Source of the DNA: Neobacillus ginsengisoli
GTDB taxonomy: Bacteria; Bacillota; Bacilli; Bacillales_B; DSM-18226
Length of the DNA stretch: 64,000 nt
Direction of reading: 5' to 3'
Assembly: GCF_030813055.1 (NCBI RefSeq)
Contig: NZ_JAUSTW010000001.1
Location: forward strand, 744,001 to 808,000
The position numbers and the translations under genes are program-made. Shown one piece after another: positions 1 to 8,888 of the stretch; the stretch's first letter is position 1; each line of letters begins with the position of its first letter. The notes beneath the pieces were generated by a model. The model made no database searches and was not told the origin of the DNA. It saw only the letters and a list, made by a program, of their open reading frames with translations.

Positions 1-387
1 GAAGATGCCTGGGAAGATGTCATTTATGAGCTATCGAGGGTAAGTGATGGAGAATGGCTTGAGGCGGGCGAAGAGGAGCTAACGCTTGTCGCAGATGCTG
101 AAAGTGCTGACACGTTCATCCAAAAATTAGGCCTCCTATACTTAATTAATAAGCAGGATAAAACAGTAACAACACCAAAATCTCAAAACATAGTAAGAAA
201 AGCCGAAGTTGAAGAAATTGAACGAAAAAAAGAAAAGAAAGAGTTAATAGATAACCTGTTGGATATATTTAATGATTACCGAATATTATATGAATTATTT
301 CATGATCAAGAATACTATCAAGTTATGAGAGTGGTCCTCAGGAAATTAGAGAATCTTGTAAATAATGATGGCAAAAGCCATGTGTAA
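1..387 (+). CDS. C-terminal part of a YodN-like protein (partial)
   Basis: The frame is open from the first base to a TAA at 385-387, giving 128 residues with no start in the window. The visible part is highly charged, with a Lys/Glu-rich helical stretch (EIERKKEKKE) near the middle and an amphipathic C-terminal end. I recognise no catalytic motif. The next genes are yozD and yodL, and from memory yodN is the neighbour of yozD in B. subtilis, so YodN is the tentative identity on synteny only. Its function is unknown. The stop codon is immediately followed by the stop of the convergent small gene at 388. Confidence 0.6.
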   Translation, partial: EDAWEDVIYELSRVSDGEWLEAGEEELTLVADAESADTFIQKLGLLYLINKQDKTVTTPKSQNIVRKAEVEEIERKKEKKELIDNLLDIFNDYRILYELFHDQEYYQVMRVVLRKLENLVNNDGKSHV

Positions 388-555
388 CTAAAGCCTTGTG
401 ACTTCAAATAATAAATATAAGATAAATGGGATTCCTGCCCATTTTATTAGAAAAAATAATGAGTCTGTTACCTTCTCAAATAAGCGGAGGGTGATTCCAT
501 CCTCCTGATTCACATCTTCAATAAATGCCTCAAGCTTCAACTTTAAATTTGCCAA
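388..555 (-). CDS. Small single-pass membrane protein (55 aa)
   Basis: A TTG start at 555 sits about 7 bases after a good GAGGTGA site. The frame runs to a TAG at 388-390 and encodes 55 residues. The N-terminal half is acidic and amphipathic (LEAFIEDVNQEDGITLR). Residues about 33-51 form one hydrophobic segment (FFLIKWAGIPFILYLLF) with a short charged tail, as in small membrane-anchored proteins. The reading frame ends exactly where the convergent upstream gene ends, with no intergenic base and no terminator. I do not recognise a family. The strong ribosome site and clean frame argue that it is real, but it could be a chance ORF. Confidence 0.55.
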   Translation of the reverse strand: MANLKLKLEAFIEDVNQEDGITLRLFEKVTDSLFFLIKWAGIPFILYLLFEVTRL

Positions 556-743
556 CTTAATCACCTCGAAATGTTCTTTTCATTCATCCTATGCTTGTCC
601 ATTTCAAAAAAGACATGTTTTTTGGTTAAGGTGAGCTTTAATTTATATAGGTTTTCATTTAGAATACTAAACAGCTACTTTTCAAAGTTAATAGCATGAA
701 AAAGCCTGATTCATCATACATTCTGTAAAAAGGGGGCGATGCT

Positions 744-917
744 ATGAGAGAAATTGAAGTATTTATTGATACTGAAGAGATTGCCGAATTTTTCTTTCAT
801 GAGCTTGTAAAAAGGGGATACGTTCCTTCAGAAGAGGAGTTAGAAGAACTCGCAGATATCACCTTCGAATATCTCATCGAGAAAAGTATTATCGATGAGG
901 AAATCCAAGATGAATAA
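744..917 (+). CDS. yozD: YozD family small protein
   Basis: A 57-residue protein that starts at ATG 744 behind an AAAGGGGG ribosome site. The sequence is acidic and helical (IDTEEIAEFFFHELVKRGY followed by EEELEELADITFEYLIEK). It resembles the short YozD protein of B. subtilis in length and in the EEIAEFF and ELADITF stretches, as I recall it. Function is unknown. The gene is monocistronic, with a strong terminator 60 bases downstream. Its position near yodL and deoD matches the B. subtilis neighbourhood, although yodM is absent between yozD and yodL here. Confidence 0.7.
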   Translation: MREIEVFIDTEEIAEFFFHELVKRGYVPSEEELEELADITFEYLIEKSIIDEEIQDE

Positions 918-974
918 AATCCGTTTATAGTAAGGAGAGGAAAATAAACTCTTCTTTTATAATAGAGTAAACTG

Positions 975-1003
975 AAAAACGAGCATGGAGTGCTCGTTTT
1001 TTA
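975..1003 (+). terminator. Intrinsic terminator after yozD
   Basis: Inverted repeat AAAACGAGCA / TGCTCGTTTT with a 5-base loop, followed by a T-run. Confidence 0.85.
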
Positions 1004-1163
1004 ATTGGAAGAAGGATTGTCTTTTTTTTGTAAATTAACTAAATTTTATATCTTTTCAGTAAATATTGTAATTCGACAAAAATAGAGCATTTTCTACAGA
1101 GGAATTATCGACGTGTTTCTCTAATTATTTAAATAAGAATTTTATATTAATTATTGGAGGGAT

Positions 1164-1475
1164 ATGATGATCAGAATGTTAACAAAAAAAGCTTGCAGTC
1201 AATATGATGTGACGATCTTTCAAACTCCAAAGTACCGTCAATATAAAGGTTATAAGACTGTTTATCGCACATCCATCCCGGCGAATAGCCGAGAAAATTG
1301 CCTGAAGGAAACCTTTAGCCGATTTAATGTCACTGACCGGATACCTGAAAATTATAAAGGAAGATTTCTGTCGACAGGAGATATTGTTTTAATTGATGAA
1401 GGCCGTGGCGGTCAACATTACTATCAATTAAAGCCAGGAGGTTGGTATCCTATTAATCGAATTCTTCTTTGTTAG
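1164..1475 (+). CDS. yodL: YodL-like protein
   Basis: About 103 residues, of the size of B. subtilis YodL. The conserved C-terminal block is present: RFLSTGDIVLIDEGRGG followed by YYQLKPGGWYPINRI, which is the signature of the YodL-like domain. B. subtilis YodL has been reported to interfere with MreB-dependent cell shape when overproduced; its normal role is not settled. Two adjacent ATGs are possible. The one at 1167 lies about 6 bases after GGAGG and is slightly better spaced than the one at 1164. The gene stands alone between two terminators and precedes deoD, as in B. subtilis. Confidence 0.8.
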   Translation: MMIRMLTKKACSQYDVTIFQTPKYRQYKGYKTVYRTSIPANSRENCLKETFSRFNVTDRIPENYKGRFLSTGDIVLIDEGRGGQHYYQLKPGGWYPINRILLC

Positions 1476-1486
1476 TTCTCTACAGT

Positions 1487-1516
1487 AAAAAACCTAAGGA
1501 GCCCCTTAGGTTTTTC
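1487..1516. terminator. Bidirectional terminator between yodL and the small minus-strand gene
   Basis: Stem AAAACCTAAGG / CCTTAGGTTTTT with a 4-base loop and T-runs on both strands. It ends yodL on the plus strand and the 42-codon gene on the minus strand. Confidence 0.85.
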
Positions 1517-1645
1517 TTAGCTTTTTCGACCTCCGGTCGCATTGTGTTCCTTTGCATGTGCTTCGTGTTCTGCCACAATTGCCTCGGCAGGGATATGATT
1601 ATTTTTCTTCGGAGAATTAATTCGACTTCGATGCTTCTTTCCCAT
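1517..1645 (-). CDS. Small basic protein (42 aa), possible spore protein
   Basis: ATG at 1645 follows a GGGGGG ribosome site on the minus strand. The frame encodes 42 residues: MGKKHRSRINSPKKNNHIPAE followed by an Ala/His/Glu-rich centre and a basic GGRKS end. Length, lack of hydrophobic residues and Lys/Asn/His richness resemble the minor small acid-soluble or YuzL-type proteins of Bacillus spores, but I cannot assign a family. It shares its terminator with yodL and is divergent from deoD, with about 155 bases between the two starts. Confidence 0.65.
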   Translation of the reverse strand: MGKKHRSRINSPKKNNHIPAEAIVAEHEAHAKEHNATGGRKS

Positions 1646-1722
1646 TTATTTTTCCCCCCTTTGGTTAACCTAAAAATAGTTTCCCACAAAACAAAAAAAA
1701 CATAAGCGGTCACATGAAAGGT

Positions 1723-1751
1723 TTTTCAATGGTAATTGATTGTGATATAGT
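1723..1751 (+). promoter_or_regulatory. Probable SigA promoter of deoD
   Basis: Extended -10 TGATATAGT (hexamer at 1746-1751) with a weak -35 TTTTCA 17 bases upstream, about 50 bases before the deoD start. Confidence 0.45.
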
Positions 1752-1801
1752 GTCAATGGTAGAGTTTATATCTTTGCTTACCGATGATTGGAGGATTTTA
1801 C

Positions 1802-2506
1802 ATGAGTGTACATATTGCTGCGAAAGAAAATGAAATTGCTGAAACGGTATTACTTCCCGGAGACCCGCTTCGTGCGAAATATATTGCTGAAACCTTCTTA
1901 GAAAATCCAAAATGCTATAACGAAGTTCGTAATATGTTTGGCTTTACCGGTACATATAAAGGAAAAAGAATTTCTGTTCAAGGAACAGGAATGGGTGTTC
2001 CATCTATTTCAATATACATAAATGAATTAATGAATAGCTATAATGTCCAAAATCTAATTCGTGTCGGTACTTGCGGTGCCATTCAAAAAGACGTAAAAGT
2101 TCGCGACGTAATTTTGGCAATGGCGAGTTCAACTGATTCTAATATGAATCGCCTTACCTTTGGCGGAGTGGACTATGCCCCTACAGCAAACTTTGATTTA
2201 CTGAAAAAGGCATATGATTCAGGCATTGAGAAAGGTCTTAATTTAAAAGTTGGTAATGTATTTACTGCCGATTCGTTTTATAACGATAATGCCGAACTGG
2301 AAAAATGGGCTAGATATCAAATCTTGGCGATAGAAATGGAGACTACTGCCCTATATACATTAGCAGCCAAATTTGGACGGAGAGCCCTTTCGGTGCTAAC
2401 CGTAAGTGACCATATCATAACAGGTGAAGAAACTACTGCTGAGGAAAGACAATTAACTTTTAATGATATGATTGAAGTTGCTTTAGAAGCAGCGATCAAG
2501 GAATAA
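1802..2506 (+). CDS. deoD: Purine nucleoside phosphorylase DeoD-type
   Basis: This cytoplasmic enzyme reversibly phosphorolyses purine (deoxy)nucleosides to the free base and (deoxy)ribose 1-phosphate for salvage. The 234-residue length fits the hexameric DeoD type. Characteristic blocks are visible: [15 protein letters not shown] near the N terminus (phosphate-binding GDPxRA), RVGTCGAI, the EMETTALY substrate-binding segment, and [10 protein letters not shown] with the catalytic Asp of the SDH block. A start at 1784 is also open, but ATG 1802 lies 7 bases after GGAGG and gives the family's usual MSVHI N terminus. It forms its own unit with a terminator downstream. Confidence 0.95.
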   Translation: MSVHIAAKENEIAETVLLPGDPLRAKYIAETFLENPKCYNEVRNMFGFTGTYKGKRISVQGTGMGVPSISIYINELMNSYNVQNLIRVGTCGAIQKDVKVRDVILAMASSTDSNMNRLTFGGVDYAPTANFDLLKKAYDSGIEKGLNLKVGNVFTADSFYNDNAELEKWARYQILAIEMETTALYTLAAKFGRRALSVLTVSDHIITGEETTAEERQLTFNDMIEVALEAAIKE

Positions 2507-2514
2507 AACCTTTT

Positions 2515-2551
2515 TGAGGCTCACTCCCCATATGGAGGTAGCCTCTTTTTC
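2515..2551 (+). terminator. Terminator after deoD
   Basis: GAGGCT / AGCCTC stem with an inner CTCC / GGAG pairing, followed by T5. Confidence 0.75.
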
Positions 2552-2567
2552 GTGTGTCTTTAGTAAC

Positions 2568-2596
2568 TTGACCTTTTATGTAAAAATCGATATAGT
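2568..2596 (+). promoter_or_regulatory. SigA-type promoter of yodJ
   Basis: TTGACC, a 17-base spacer, then TATAGT, 38 bases upstream of the yodJ start. Confidence 0.75.
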
Positions 2597-2634
2597 GCAT
2601 AAGTGATATACGAATGAATAGATAGGTGAGTTAA

Positions 2635-3450
2635 ATGAAATTGAAAAATTTATTGGTAATTTTTGCGTCTGTTTTTCTAATTGCAGGGTGCAGTCAGATG
2701 GATTCTTTTTTTAAAAAGGTTCCTTTGTTAAGCAAGGATAGTCAAGAACAAAAAGCAGTGAAAACGAACAAAGCAAACCAAAGATCATTGACCGGAAAAA
2801 ATTCTCTTAATTTACAAGCGATATTTTTTAATGAGATTAAACAGGTCGATGGAAAAAATGTTATTCAAAACCCTACAAATATCTTGGCGTTAATAAATAA
2901 AAAATACTTACTTCCCGCAAATTACATCCCCGATGATCTTGTTCACCCGGATGTTCCTTTTTCATTTGGTGATTTGAAACAAGAAAAGAGTTATATGAGG
3001 AAAGAGGCTGCAGATGCATTAGCCCAAATGTTTAACGATGCAAAAAAATCAGGGATTGAGCTTTATGCCGTTTCCGGGTACCGTTCGTATAGCCGCCAAA
3101 AGACCTTATTTGATGCCGAGATCAATCAAGTCGGAAAAGAAAAAGCTGTACAAGCTGTAGCCATCCCCGGATCTAGTGAGCATCAGTCCGGTTTAGCAAT
3201 GGATATAGCAAGTAAGTCGACCAATTTAAATTTAACAGAGGGTTTTGCCGGAACGCGTGAAGGTAAATGGTTAGAAGAAAATGCTCATCGTTTTGGTTTT
3301 ATTTTAAGGTATCCAAAAGGGAAAGAAGGAATAACCAATTATGAATATGAACCATGGCATTTCCGTTATGTCGGGGTGAAAGCTGCCAAGGTCATCTATC
3401 AACATGATTGGACACTGGAAGAATACTTTAATGAAGTGAAAAAGATTTAA
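2635..3450 (+). CDS. yodJ: D-alanyl-D-alanine carboxypeptidase, VanY-type lipoprotein
   Basis: A predicted zinc carboxypeptidase of peptidase family M15B that removes the terminal D-Ala from peptidoglycan stem peptides outside the membrane. The N terminus is a lipoprotein signal with lipobox LIAGC (Cys19), then a Lys/Gln/Ser linker. The VanY domain fills the C-terminal half: SGYRSYSRQ, SSEHQSGLAMDI (zinc His and Asp) and EPWHFRYVG (catalytic Glu and zinc His). The 271-residue length and position next to deoD match B. subtilis YodJ. ATG 2635 follows AGGTGA. It has its own promoter and terminator. Confidence 0.88.
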   Translation: MKLKNLLVIFASVFLIAGCSQMDSFFKKVPLLSKDSQEQKAVKTNKANQRSLTGKNSLNLQAIFFNEIKQVDGKNVIQNPTNILALINKKYLLPANYIPDDLVHPDVPFSFGDLKQEKSYMRKEAADALAQMFNDAKKSGIELYAVSGYRSYSRQKTLFDAEINQVGKEKAVQAVAIPGSSEHQSGLAMDIASKSTNLNLTEGFAGTREGKWLEENAHRFGFILRYPKGKEGITNYEYEPWHFRYVGVKAAKVIYQHDWTLEEYFNEVKKI

Positions 3451-3453
3451 ATG

Positions 3454-3484
3454 AAAAAGAGGGGCAAAAACCTCTTTTTTTTTT
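3454..3484 (+). terminator. Terminator after yodJ
   Basis: AAAAAGAGG / CCTCTTTTTT stem followed by a long T-run. The remaining 250 bases before copA hold no gene that I can support. Confidence 0.8.
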
Positions 3485-3700
3485 ATGGGATAAAGGAGCA
3501 AGCGTACTTGATGGAGAATTTAATAACCTAACCGTTTATATGGACCATTTATTCTCAGATGGGATATGCATAAAAAAATAATAAATGCTGATACAAAAGC
3601 TAAATGTAAAAAGGTGTGACAAATATCATCGAAAACCGTCGAATTAAGCGTAAAATTAAAAGTTAAAGTTTAAATTTATTAAAGTAAAATCAATTGATTG

Positions 3701-3722
3701 AATATAGGGTGCGGGGGTATTG
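3701..3722 (+). promoter_or_regulatory. Possible CsoR-like operator upstream of copA
   Basis: AGGGTGCGGGGGTAT lies just before the copA ribosome site. The GCGGGGGTAT part resembles the right half of Bacillus CsoR operators (G-tract then TAT). The expected left half (ATACCC) is not present. No csoR or copZ is visible nearby. Weak inference. Confidence 0.25.
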
Positions 3723-3743
3723 TATTTATAAGAGGTGGTTTAT

Positions 3744-6140
3744 ATGAAGGAGCAGCTTAAATTAGATATTACGGGTATGACCTGTGCCGCTTGCTCAACT
3801 CGAATTGAAAAAGGATTGAACAAAATGGATGGAGTAGTGGCAAATGTTAATTTGGCTATGGAAAGTGCGTCCATTTTATATGAAACAAATTCAGTATCCA
3901 GTAAGGAAATTATAAATAAAATTGAGATTCTCGGCTATGGAGTCCGTTTCGAAAAAGCGGAATTCGATGTCTTTGGTATGACTTGTGCTGCGTGCTCAAC
4001 AAGAATTGAAAAATCCTTGAATCGGATGAACGGAGTAGCAGAAGCAACCGTTAATTTGGCGACAGAAACGGCGGCCGTTAAGTATAACAATAAAGAAGTT
4101 TCGACCAGTCAATTGATTGAACGCGTCCAAAAGCTTGGATATGATGCAAAGGAAAAGATTCAAAGGAATTCAAAGGCACATTATAAAGAAGAAGAGCTTA
4201 AAAGCAAGAAAAGAAAGTTTTTCCTTTCGGTAATTTTTTCTCTTCCCCTTTTATATACAATGCTAGCACATTTGCCATGGAATTTTGGGTTGCCGATGCC
4301 CCGTATTCTGATGAATCCATGGTTTCAATTACTGCTTGCATCATTGGTGCAATTTTTTATTGGTGGACAATTTTATATTAGTGCTTTTAAGGCCATGAGG
4401 AACTATAGTGCAAATATGGATGTCCTTGTTGCATTAGGTACTTCTGCTGCCTATTTTTACAGCCTTTCGGAAGGGATAAAAACGATTAAGAATGAAGCCT
4501 ATATGCCCCATTTATATTTTGAAACAAGTGCTGTACTGATAACATTAATCCTTTTAGGAAAATTATTTGAAACTATGGCAAAAGGAAGAACCACTATTGC
4601 AATTTCCCAATTGCTTAGCCTTCAGGCAAAAGAGGCTACTGTAATTAGAGATGGAAAAGAAATTCAAATATCGGTAGAAGAAGTGAAAGTATCGGATCAG
4701 TTAGTGGTTAAGCCCGGAGAGAAAATACCGGTGGATGGAGAAATTCTTTCTGGTCGATCTTCAATTGATGAATCTATGATTACAGGAGAATCGATTCCTG
4801 TTGAGAAATCCATTGGGGATTCTGTTATTGGTTCAACCATAAACAAAAACGGAACAATAACTATGAAAGCAACCAAGGTGGGGAAAGATACCGCGCTTGC
4901 CGGAATTATAAAAATTGTGGAAGAAGCCCAGGGCAGTAAAGCGCCTATCCAGCGCATTGCGGATACCATTTCAGGTTATTTCGTTCCCGTTGTCGTTGCC
5001 ATTTCCTTCATTACCTTTATAATTTGGTATTTTTTTGTTAATCCCGGAGATTTTCCTTCAGCATTAGAAACAGCCATTTCTGTTCTTGTTATTGCTTGTC
5101 CGTGTGCCTTAGGGCTTGCCACTCCAACTTCGATTATGGTTGGTACCGGTAAGGGGGCAGAAATGGGTATCCTATTTAAGGGTGGAGAGCATTTAGAAAC
5201 AGCTCATAAAATCGACACGATTCTGCTCGACAAGACGGGAACGATAACGAAGGGGCAGCCAACTGTTACCAACTTTATTGCCTATGAGGATGAGAAAAAG
5301 GTGCTTCAATACCTTGTCTCAGCTGAAAAATCCTCTGAACATCCCCTGGCGGATGCCATTGTGCAATTTGGGAAAGAAAGAAGAACAAGCACTCTGCCGG
5401 TTAAACGCTTTTCGGCGATACCTGGATATGGAATTGAAGCAAAAATTGGTGATGAAGAAATATTTGTTGGTACTCCCAAGCTAATGGATCTAAAACAAAT
5501 CGCTTATTCCGATCATTTAGAAGATATGCTTCAATTTGAAACTGAAGGAAAAACGGCTATGTATGTTGCGATTAATGGAACAATTATGGGTATCGTAGCT
5601 GTTGCCGATACGGTTAAAGAGACAGCAAAAGCCGCAGTGGAAGAATTAACTCAATTAGGAATCGAAGTCTTTATGCTTACTGGGGATAATGCACGTACGG
5701 CGAAAGCAATAGCAAACCAAGTGGGTATTACCAACATTATTGCCGAGGTTCTTCCCGATGAAAAGGCTAATCATGTGAAAGCGCTGCAGCTTAAAGGGAA
5801 AAAAGTGGCGATGGTTGGCGATGGAATTAACGATGCACCTGCACTTGCTCTTGCCGATATAGGGATCGCAATAGGAACCGGTACAGATGTGGCGATTGAG
5901 GCTGCGGATATTACCGTTCTCGGCGGTGAGCTTATTTTGATTCCTAAGGCAATAAGCTTAAGTAAAAAAACTATGAACAACATTCGACAAAATCTTTTCT
6001 GGGCACTCATTTACAATTCTGCAGGTATTCCGATTGCCGCCCTAGGCTTGTTAGCCCCATGGGTGGCAGGAGCTGCAATGGCATTCAGTTCAGTTTCCGT
6101 GGTCACTAACTCACTTCGTTTGAAGCGGGTTAAGGTATAA
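3744..6140 (+). CDS. copA: Copper-exporting P1B-type ATPase CopA
   Basis: A membrane pump that exports Cu(I) at the cost of ATP. Two N-terminal heavy-metal-associated domains each carry [13 protein letters not shown] (about residues 11-23 and 79-91). The membrane part carries the transport motif CPC in [12 protein letters not shown]. The cytoplasmic loops contain TGES (actuator), DKTGT (phosphorylated Asp), the SSEHPLA His-Pro motif and [10 protein letters not shown]. Length is about 798 residues, the full family size. The upstream in-frame GTG at 3735 is part of the ribosome site AGAGGTGG, so ATG 3744 is preferred. The gene is monocistronic, with no copZ or csoR beside it as in B. subtilis. 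Confidence 0.95.
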   Translation: MKEQLKLDITGMTCAACSTRIEKGLNKMDGVVANVNLAMESASILYETNSVSSKEIINKIEILGYGVRFEKAEFDVFGMTCAACSTRIEKSLNRMNGVAEATVNLATETAAVKYNNKEVSTSQLIERVQKLGYDAKEKIQRNSKAHYKEEELKSKKRKFFLSVIFSLPLLYTMLAHLPWNFGLPMPRILMNPWFQLLLASLVQFFIGGQFYISAFKAMRNYSANMDVLVALGTSAAYFYSLSEGIKTIKNEAYMPHLYFETSAVLITLILLGKLFETMAKGRTTIAISQLLSLQAKEATVIRDGKEIQISVEEVKVSDQLVVKPGEKIPVDGEILSGRSSIDESMITGESIPVEKSIGDSVIGSTINKNGTITMKATKVGKDTALAGIIKIVEEAQGSKAPIQRIADTISGYFVPVVVAISFITFIIWYFFVNPGDFPSALETAISVLVIACPCALGLATPTSIMVGTGKGAEMGILFKGGEHLETAHKIDTILLDKTGTITKGQPTVTNFIAYEDEKKVLQYLVSAEKSSEHPLADAIVQFGKERRTSTLPVKRFSAIPGYGIEAKIGDEEIFVGTPKLMDLKQIAYSDHLEDMLQFETEGKTAMYVAINGTIMGIVAVADTVKETAKAAVEELTQLGIEVFMLTGDNARTAKAIANQVGITNIIAEVLPDEKANHVKALQLKGKKVAMVGDGINDAPALALADIGIAIGTGTDVAIEAADITVLGGELILIPKAISLSKKTMNNIRQNLFWALIYNSAGIPIAALGLLAPWVAGAAMAFSSVSVVTNSLRLKRVKV

Positions 6141-6146
6141 AATAAT

Positions 6147-6186
6147 TGACGGCACTACCTCAGGGTAAATGCCGTTTATTTTTTTC
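6147..6186 (+). terminator. Terminator after copA
   Basis: GACGGCA / TGCCGTT stem followed by TTATTTTTTT. Confidence 0.7.
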
Positions 6187-6207
6187 GACAAATTCATTAA
6201 CTTTTCT

Positions 6208-6237
6208 TTGTTAATTTTATTAAAAAGATGTTATTCT
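6208..6237 (+). promoter_or_regulatory. Possible SigA promoter of ctpA
   Basis: TTGTTA, an 18-base spacer, then TATTCT, about 130 bases before the favoured ctpA start. Confidence 0.4.
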
Positions 6238-6366
6238 AATCACTAAGGGTTTATTACTTTGAAAGTATCAGAATAAATCGCTTCTGAACTTTGAAAAATG
6301 TCCAGCAAGGAAGTTTTAGCTTTGCTGAATTTTCTTAATATATGGTTAATGAAAGTGGTGAAGACT

Positions 6367-7830
6367 TTGGATGAAGAGAAAATTGAACAAGAGCAACAAA
6401 CAGAAAACAAATCAGGCTATATTCGATTAAAGAGATTTCACTTTATTATGCTGTTATTTTTCGTTGTTTTTCTATCCGCGGGTATTACAACATTTGCCCT
6501 TGCATTTGGAAAAGAAAAAGTAGTAACAGTCGGTACGGACCGGACAGAATTTAACAAACTCTATACTGCCTTCGATACATTGAAAAGTGGATATTACAAG
6601 GGTGTAAATCAAAGCAAACTCATTAATGGAGCTATAGATGGGATGGTAAAATCTCTAGATGATCCATATTCTGTATATATGAGTAATGCAGAAGCAAAAA
6701 GCTTTAATAGCAGCATATCTTCCTCCTTTGAAGGGATTGGAGCGGAAATTCAAGAGAAGGATGGCCATATTGTCATTGTTTCCCCTATCAAAGGTTCACC
6801 TGCGGAAAAAGCAGGGCTAAAACCAAATGATATCATTGTTGCTGTAAATGGAAAAAACCTTCAAGGCATGGACTCTACACAAGCGGTCACATTAATTAGA
6901 GGGAAAAAAGGGACAACGGTTGATTTAACGATTCAGCGGCCTGGTACGGCGGCCCCTGTAAACATGCCGATTATCCGCGATGAGATTCCGATTGAAACAG
7001 TTTACGGTGAAATGGTTGGTGATGGAATTGCAAAAGTGCAAATTACCAGTTTTTCAACCAACACATCAAAAGAACTTGTTAAGACTTTAAATGATTTACA
7101 AAAACAGGGAATGAAGGGGTTGGTTTTAGACCTTCGCCAAAATCCAGGCGGGTTATTAGATCAAGCCGTTACCATTTCCAGTATGTTTGTACCTAAAGGC
7201 AAAGTAATTGTTAAAGAAGAAGACCGTAATGGAAAGATTACGGAGATTCCATCAGAAAATAAAGGGAACCCGAGTCTTCCTTTAGTCGTGTTAATAGATA
7301 AAGGAAGTGCCAGTGCTTCGGAAATTCTTTCAGCTGCTGTGAAAGAATCAGCTGGTGTACCCCTGATCGGTGAGAAGTCCTTTGGGAAAGGAACTGTACA
7401 GACCGTTCAAGATTTCTCTGATGGATCAAATCTTAAGTTAACGATTGCAAAATGGTTAACACCAAATGGAAATTGGATTCATAAAAAAGGAATTCAACCT
7501 GATTATGCCGTCGCTCTTCCTGATTATGCGTCCTTGTCGATTATTAATCCTGATAAGGCATTGTCGCTTTCTAATGTTTCAACGGATGTTCAAACAGCTC
7601 AGAAAATGCTTAAAGCGGTTGGTTTTGATCCTGGTCGTGAAGACGGATTTTTTGATGATAAAACAAAGGCTGCGGTAGTTGCTTTCCAAACGGCACAAAA
7701 GCTTCCTGCTGATGGAGTTTTAAAAGGTAATTCAACTTTAAAATTAATGGATCTTTTACGAGAAAAGATAAAAACAAATGATACACAGCTGCAAAAAGCA
7801 ATTGAAGTGTTAAAAGGAAGAATGAAATAA
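6367..7830 (+). CDS. ctpA: C-terminal processing peptidase CtpA (S41 family)
   Basis: A membrane-anchored serine protease acting outside the cell membrane. After a short charged cytoplasmic tail there is one transmembrane segment (FIMLLFFVVFLSAGITTFALAF). Then follow a PDZ domain (GIGAEIQEKDGHIVIV, GSPAEKAGLKPNDIIVAVNG), the S41 catalytic domain with GSASASEIL (Ser) and FGKGTVQ (Lys), and a C-terminal peptidoglycan-binding repeat (VQTAQKMLKAVGFDPGREDG, AVVAFQ). In-frame starts exist at 6298 and 6349. TTG 6367 is chosen because GTGGTGA lies 6 bases upstream, but the start is uncertain. The gene belongs to the deoD/yodJ neighbourhood in B. subtilis as I recall it. Confidence 0.88.
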   Translation: MDEEKIEQEQQTENKSGYIRLKRFHFIMLLFFVVFLSAGITTFALAFGKEKVVTVGTDRTEFNKLYTAFDTLKSGYYKGVNQSKLINGAIDGMVKSLDDPYSVYMSNAEAKSFNSSISSSFEGIGAEIQEKDGHIVIVSPIKGSPAEKAGLKPNDIIVAVNGKNLQGMDSTQAVTLIRGKKGTTVDLTIQRPGTAAPVNMPIIRDEIPIETVYGEMVGDGIAKVQITSFSTNTSKELVKTLNDLQKQGMKGLVLDLRQNPGGLLDQAVTISSMFVPKGKVIVKEEDRNGKITEIPSENKGNPSLPLVVLIDKGSASASEILSAAVKESAGVPLIGEKSFGKGTVQTVQDFSDGSNLKLTIAKWLTPNGNWIHKKGIQPDYAVALPDYASLSIINPDKALSLSNVSTDVQTAQKMLKAVGFDPGREDGFFDDKTKAAVVAFQTAQKLPADGVLKGNSTLKLMDLLREKIKTNDTQLQKAIEVLKGRMK

Positions 7831-7840
7831 AACTACTAAA

Positions 7841-7873
7841 TTGAGGCTGCCATAGGGCAGCCTTAATTTTTTG
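7841..7873 (+). terminator. Terminator after ctpA
   Basis: GGCTGCC / GGGCAGCC stem with a short loop followed by TTAATTTTTT. Confidence 0.8.
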
Positions 7874-7947
7874 TAATTCTTCCTGTATATTTGTCATCAT
7901 ACTGTCCAACAATGGAAAGGAGACAAACAGGATTTGGTGGTGTTCAA

Positions 7948-8766
7948 ATGAGGAAATTATGCATAGCAGTGATTTTATTATCTTTTTTTGGTTTTGGACC
8001 TTTAAAATCATTTTTTCACTCTGTAATCAGTACCGACGGAAAAAACACTGCCGGTGAAACAATCATTCAAAAAATGAAAGACACAACAAATTTGTTCCCT
8101 CAACGCGATAATAAACAAGTAAAGAATTATTTGATTACTGAAAAAAGCGCGGACAAAAAGTCCTCCCTAAATGGAACTGCGCTGGTTTTGAGGTATGATA
8201 CCAAAAACAATAAGCTGATGGTCGGTTCTATTTTGTTACCCGAAAATACAATGATTGAAAATAAGGAACAATTTGATACCGTTAAAAAAACGGTAGAAAA
8301 AGATTATCAGGTTTCAATCGACCATTACTTCAATCTTGATACAGCCGGACTGGCGCGTATCATTGATCTCCTTGCACCAAAAGGTCTCACTTTGACACAA
8401 AATACCAGTAAAAATGGCAGTGGAAATGCTTCAGGAAAAATACATGGAAATGAATTAGTTTCAATCATTAATAGTGGAAAACCTGAGGAAATTAATAATG
8501 TAATAACAGCATTGAAAAATGAAATTAAAACAAATCAATCAGCTGAAAAACTAGTTACCTTAGCTCCGTCAATCATTAATGAAGCCATGAAAAGTATAAA
8601 AACGGATTTAGGAAAAGGAGAGTTATTGGCAATGGGTTTCTCGGCCATGATGAATCCGGTAACCACGATTGAATCCTATCAAATTGCAGAGGAAAGTCAA
8701 AAAGAAAAAGCTCACACGGTAAATTCAATGACAACGGAAAAAAAACAAACTCCGGTATTTAATTGA
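7948..8766 (+). CDS. Secreted LCP-like (LytR-CpsA-Psr-related) protein
   Basis: A 272-residue exported protein with a hydrophobic signal or anchor at the N terminus (MRKLCIAVILLSFFGFG). The central stretch SIDHYFNLDTAGLARIIDLLAPKGLTL resembles the block of LCP proteins in which a DHY-type segment is followed by an amphipathic helix ending before a beta strand. LCP enzymes attach anionic polymers to peptidoglycan. The conserved Arg/Asp phosphate-binding residues of true LCP enzymes are not obvious, so this may be a degenerate relative. ATG 7948 follows GGTGGTG by 5 bases; the frame is open further upstream, but those bases overlap the preceding terminator region. Monocistronic. Confidence 0.6.
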   Translation: MRKLCIAVILLSFFGFGPLKSFFHSVISTDGKNTAGETIIQKMKDTTNLFPQRDNKQVKNYLITEKSADKKSSLNGTALVLRYDTKNNKLMVGSILLPENTMIENKEQFDTVKKTVEKDYQVSIDHYFNLDTAGLARIIDLLAPKGLTLTQNTSKNGSGNASGKIHGNELVSIINSGKPEEINNVITALKNEIKTNQSAEKLVTLAPSIINEAMKSIKTDLGKGELLAMGFSAMMNPVTTIESYQIAEESQKEKAHTVNSMTTEKKQTPVFN

Positions 8767-8778
8767 ATATAGAATTTC

Positions 8779-8812
8779 TTAAAAAGCGGATGAGAGAATC
8801 ATCCGCTTTTTA
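8779..8812 (+). terminator. Terminator after the LCP-like gene
   Basis: AAAAAGCGGATGA / TCATCCGCTTTTT, a perfect 13-bp stem. Confidence 0.88.
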
Positions 8813-8888
8813 ACATTTTGAAGATGCTTTTAATGAATGGTTTCATATATAATAAAATCAATGTAAAAAATTACGAAGGGAATAGAAC

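Noticed and set aside
1469..1713. Overlapping frames of about 77 codons on both strands near 1.5-1.7 kb
   Set aside because: They cross the yodL terminator; the 42-codon minus-strand gene with its own ribosome site explains the region better.
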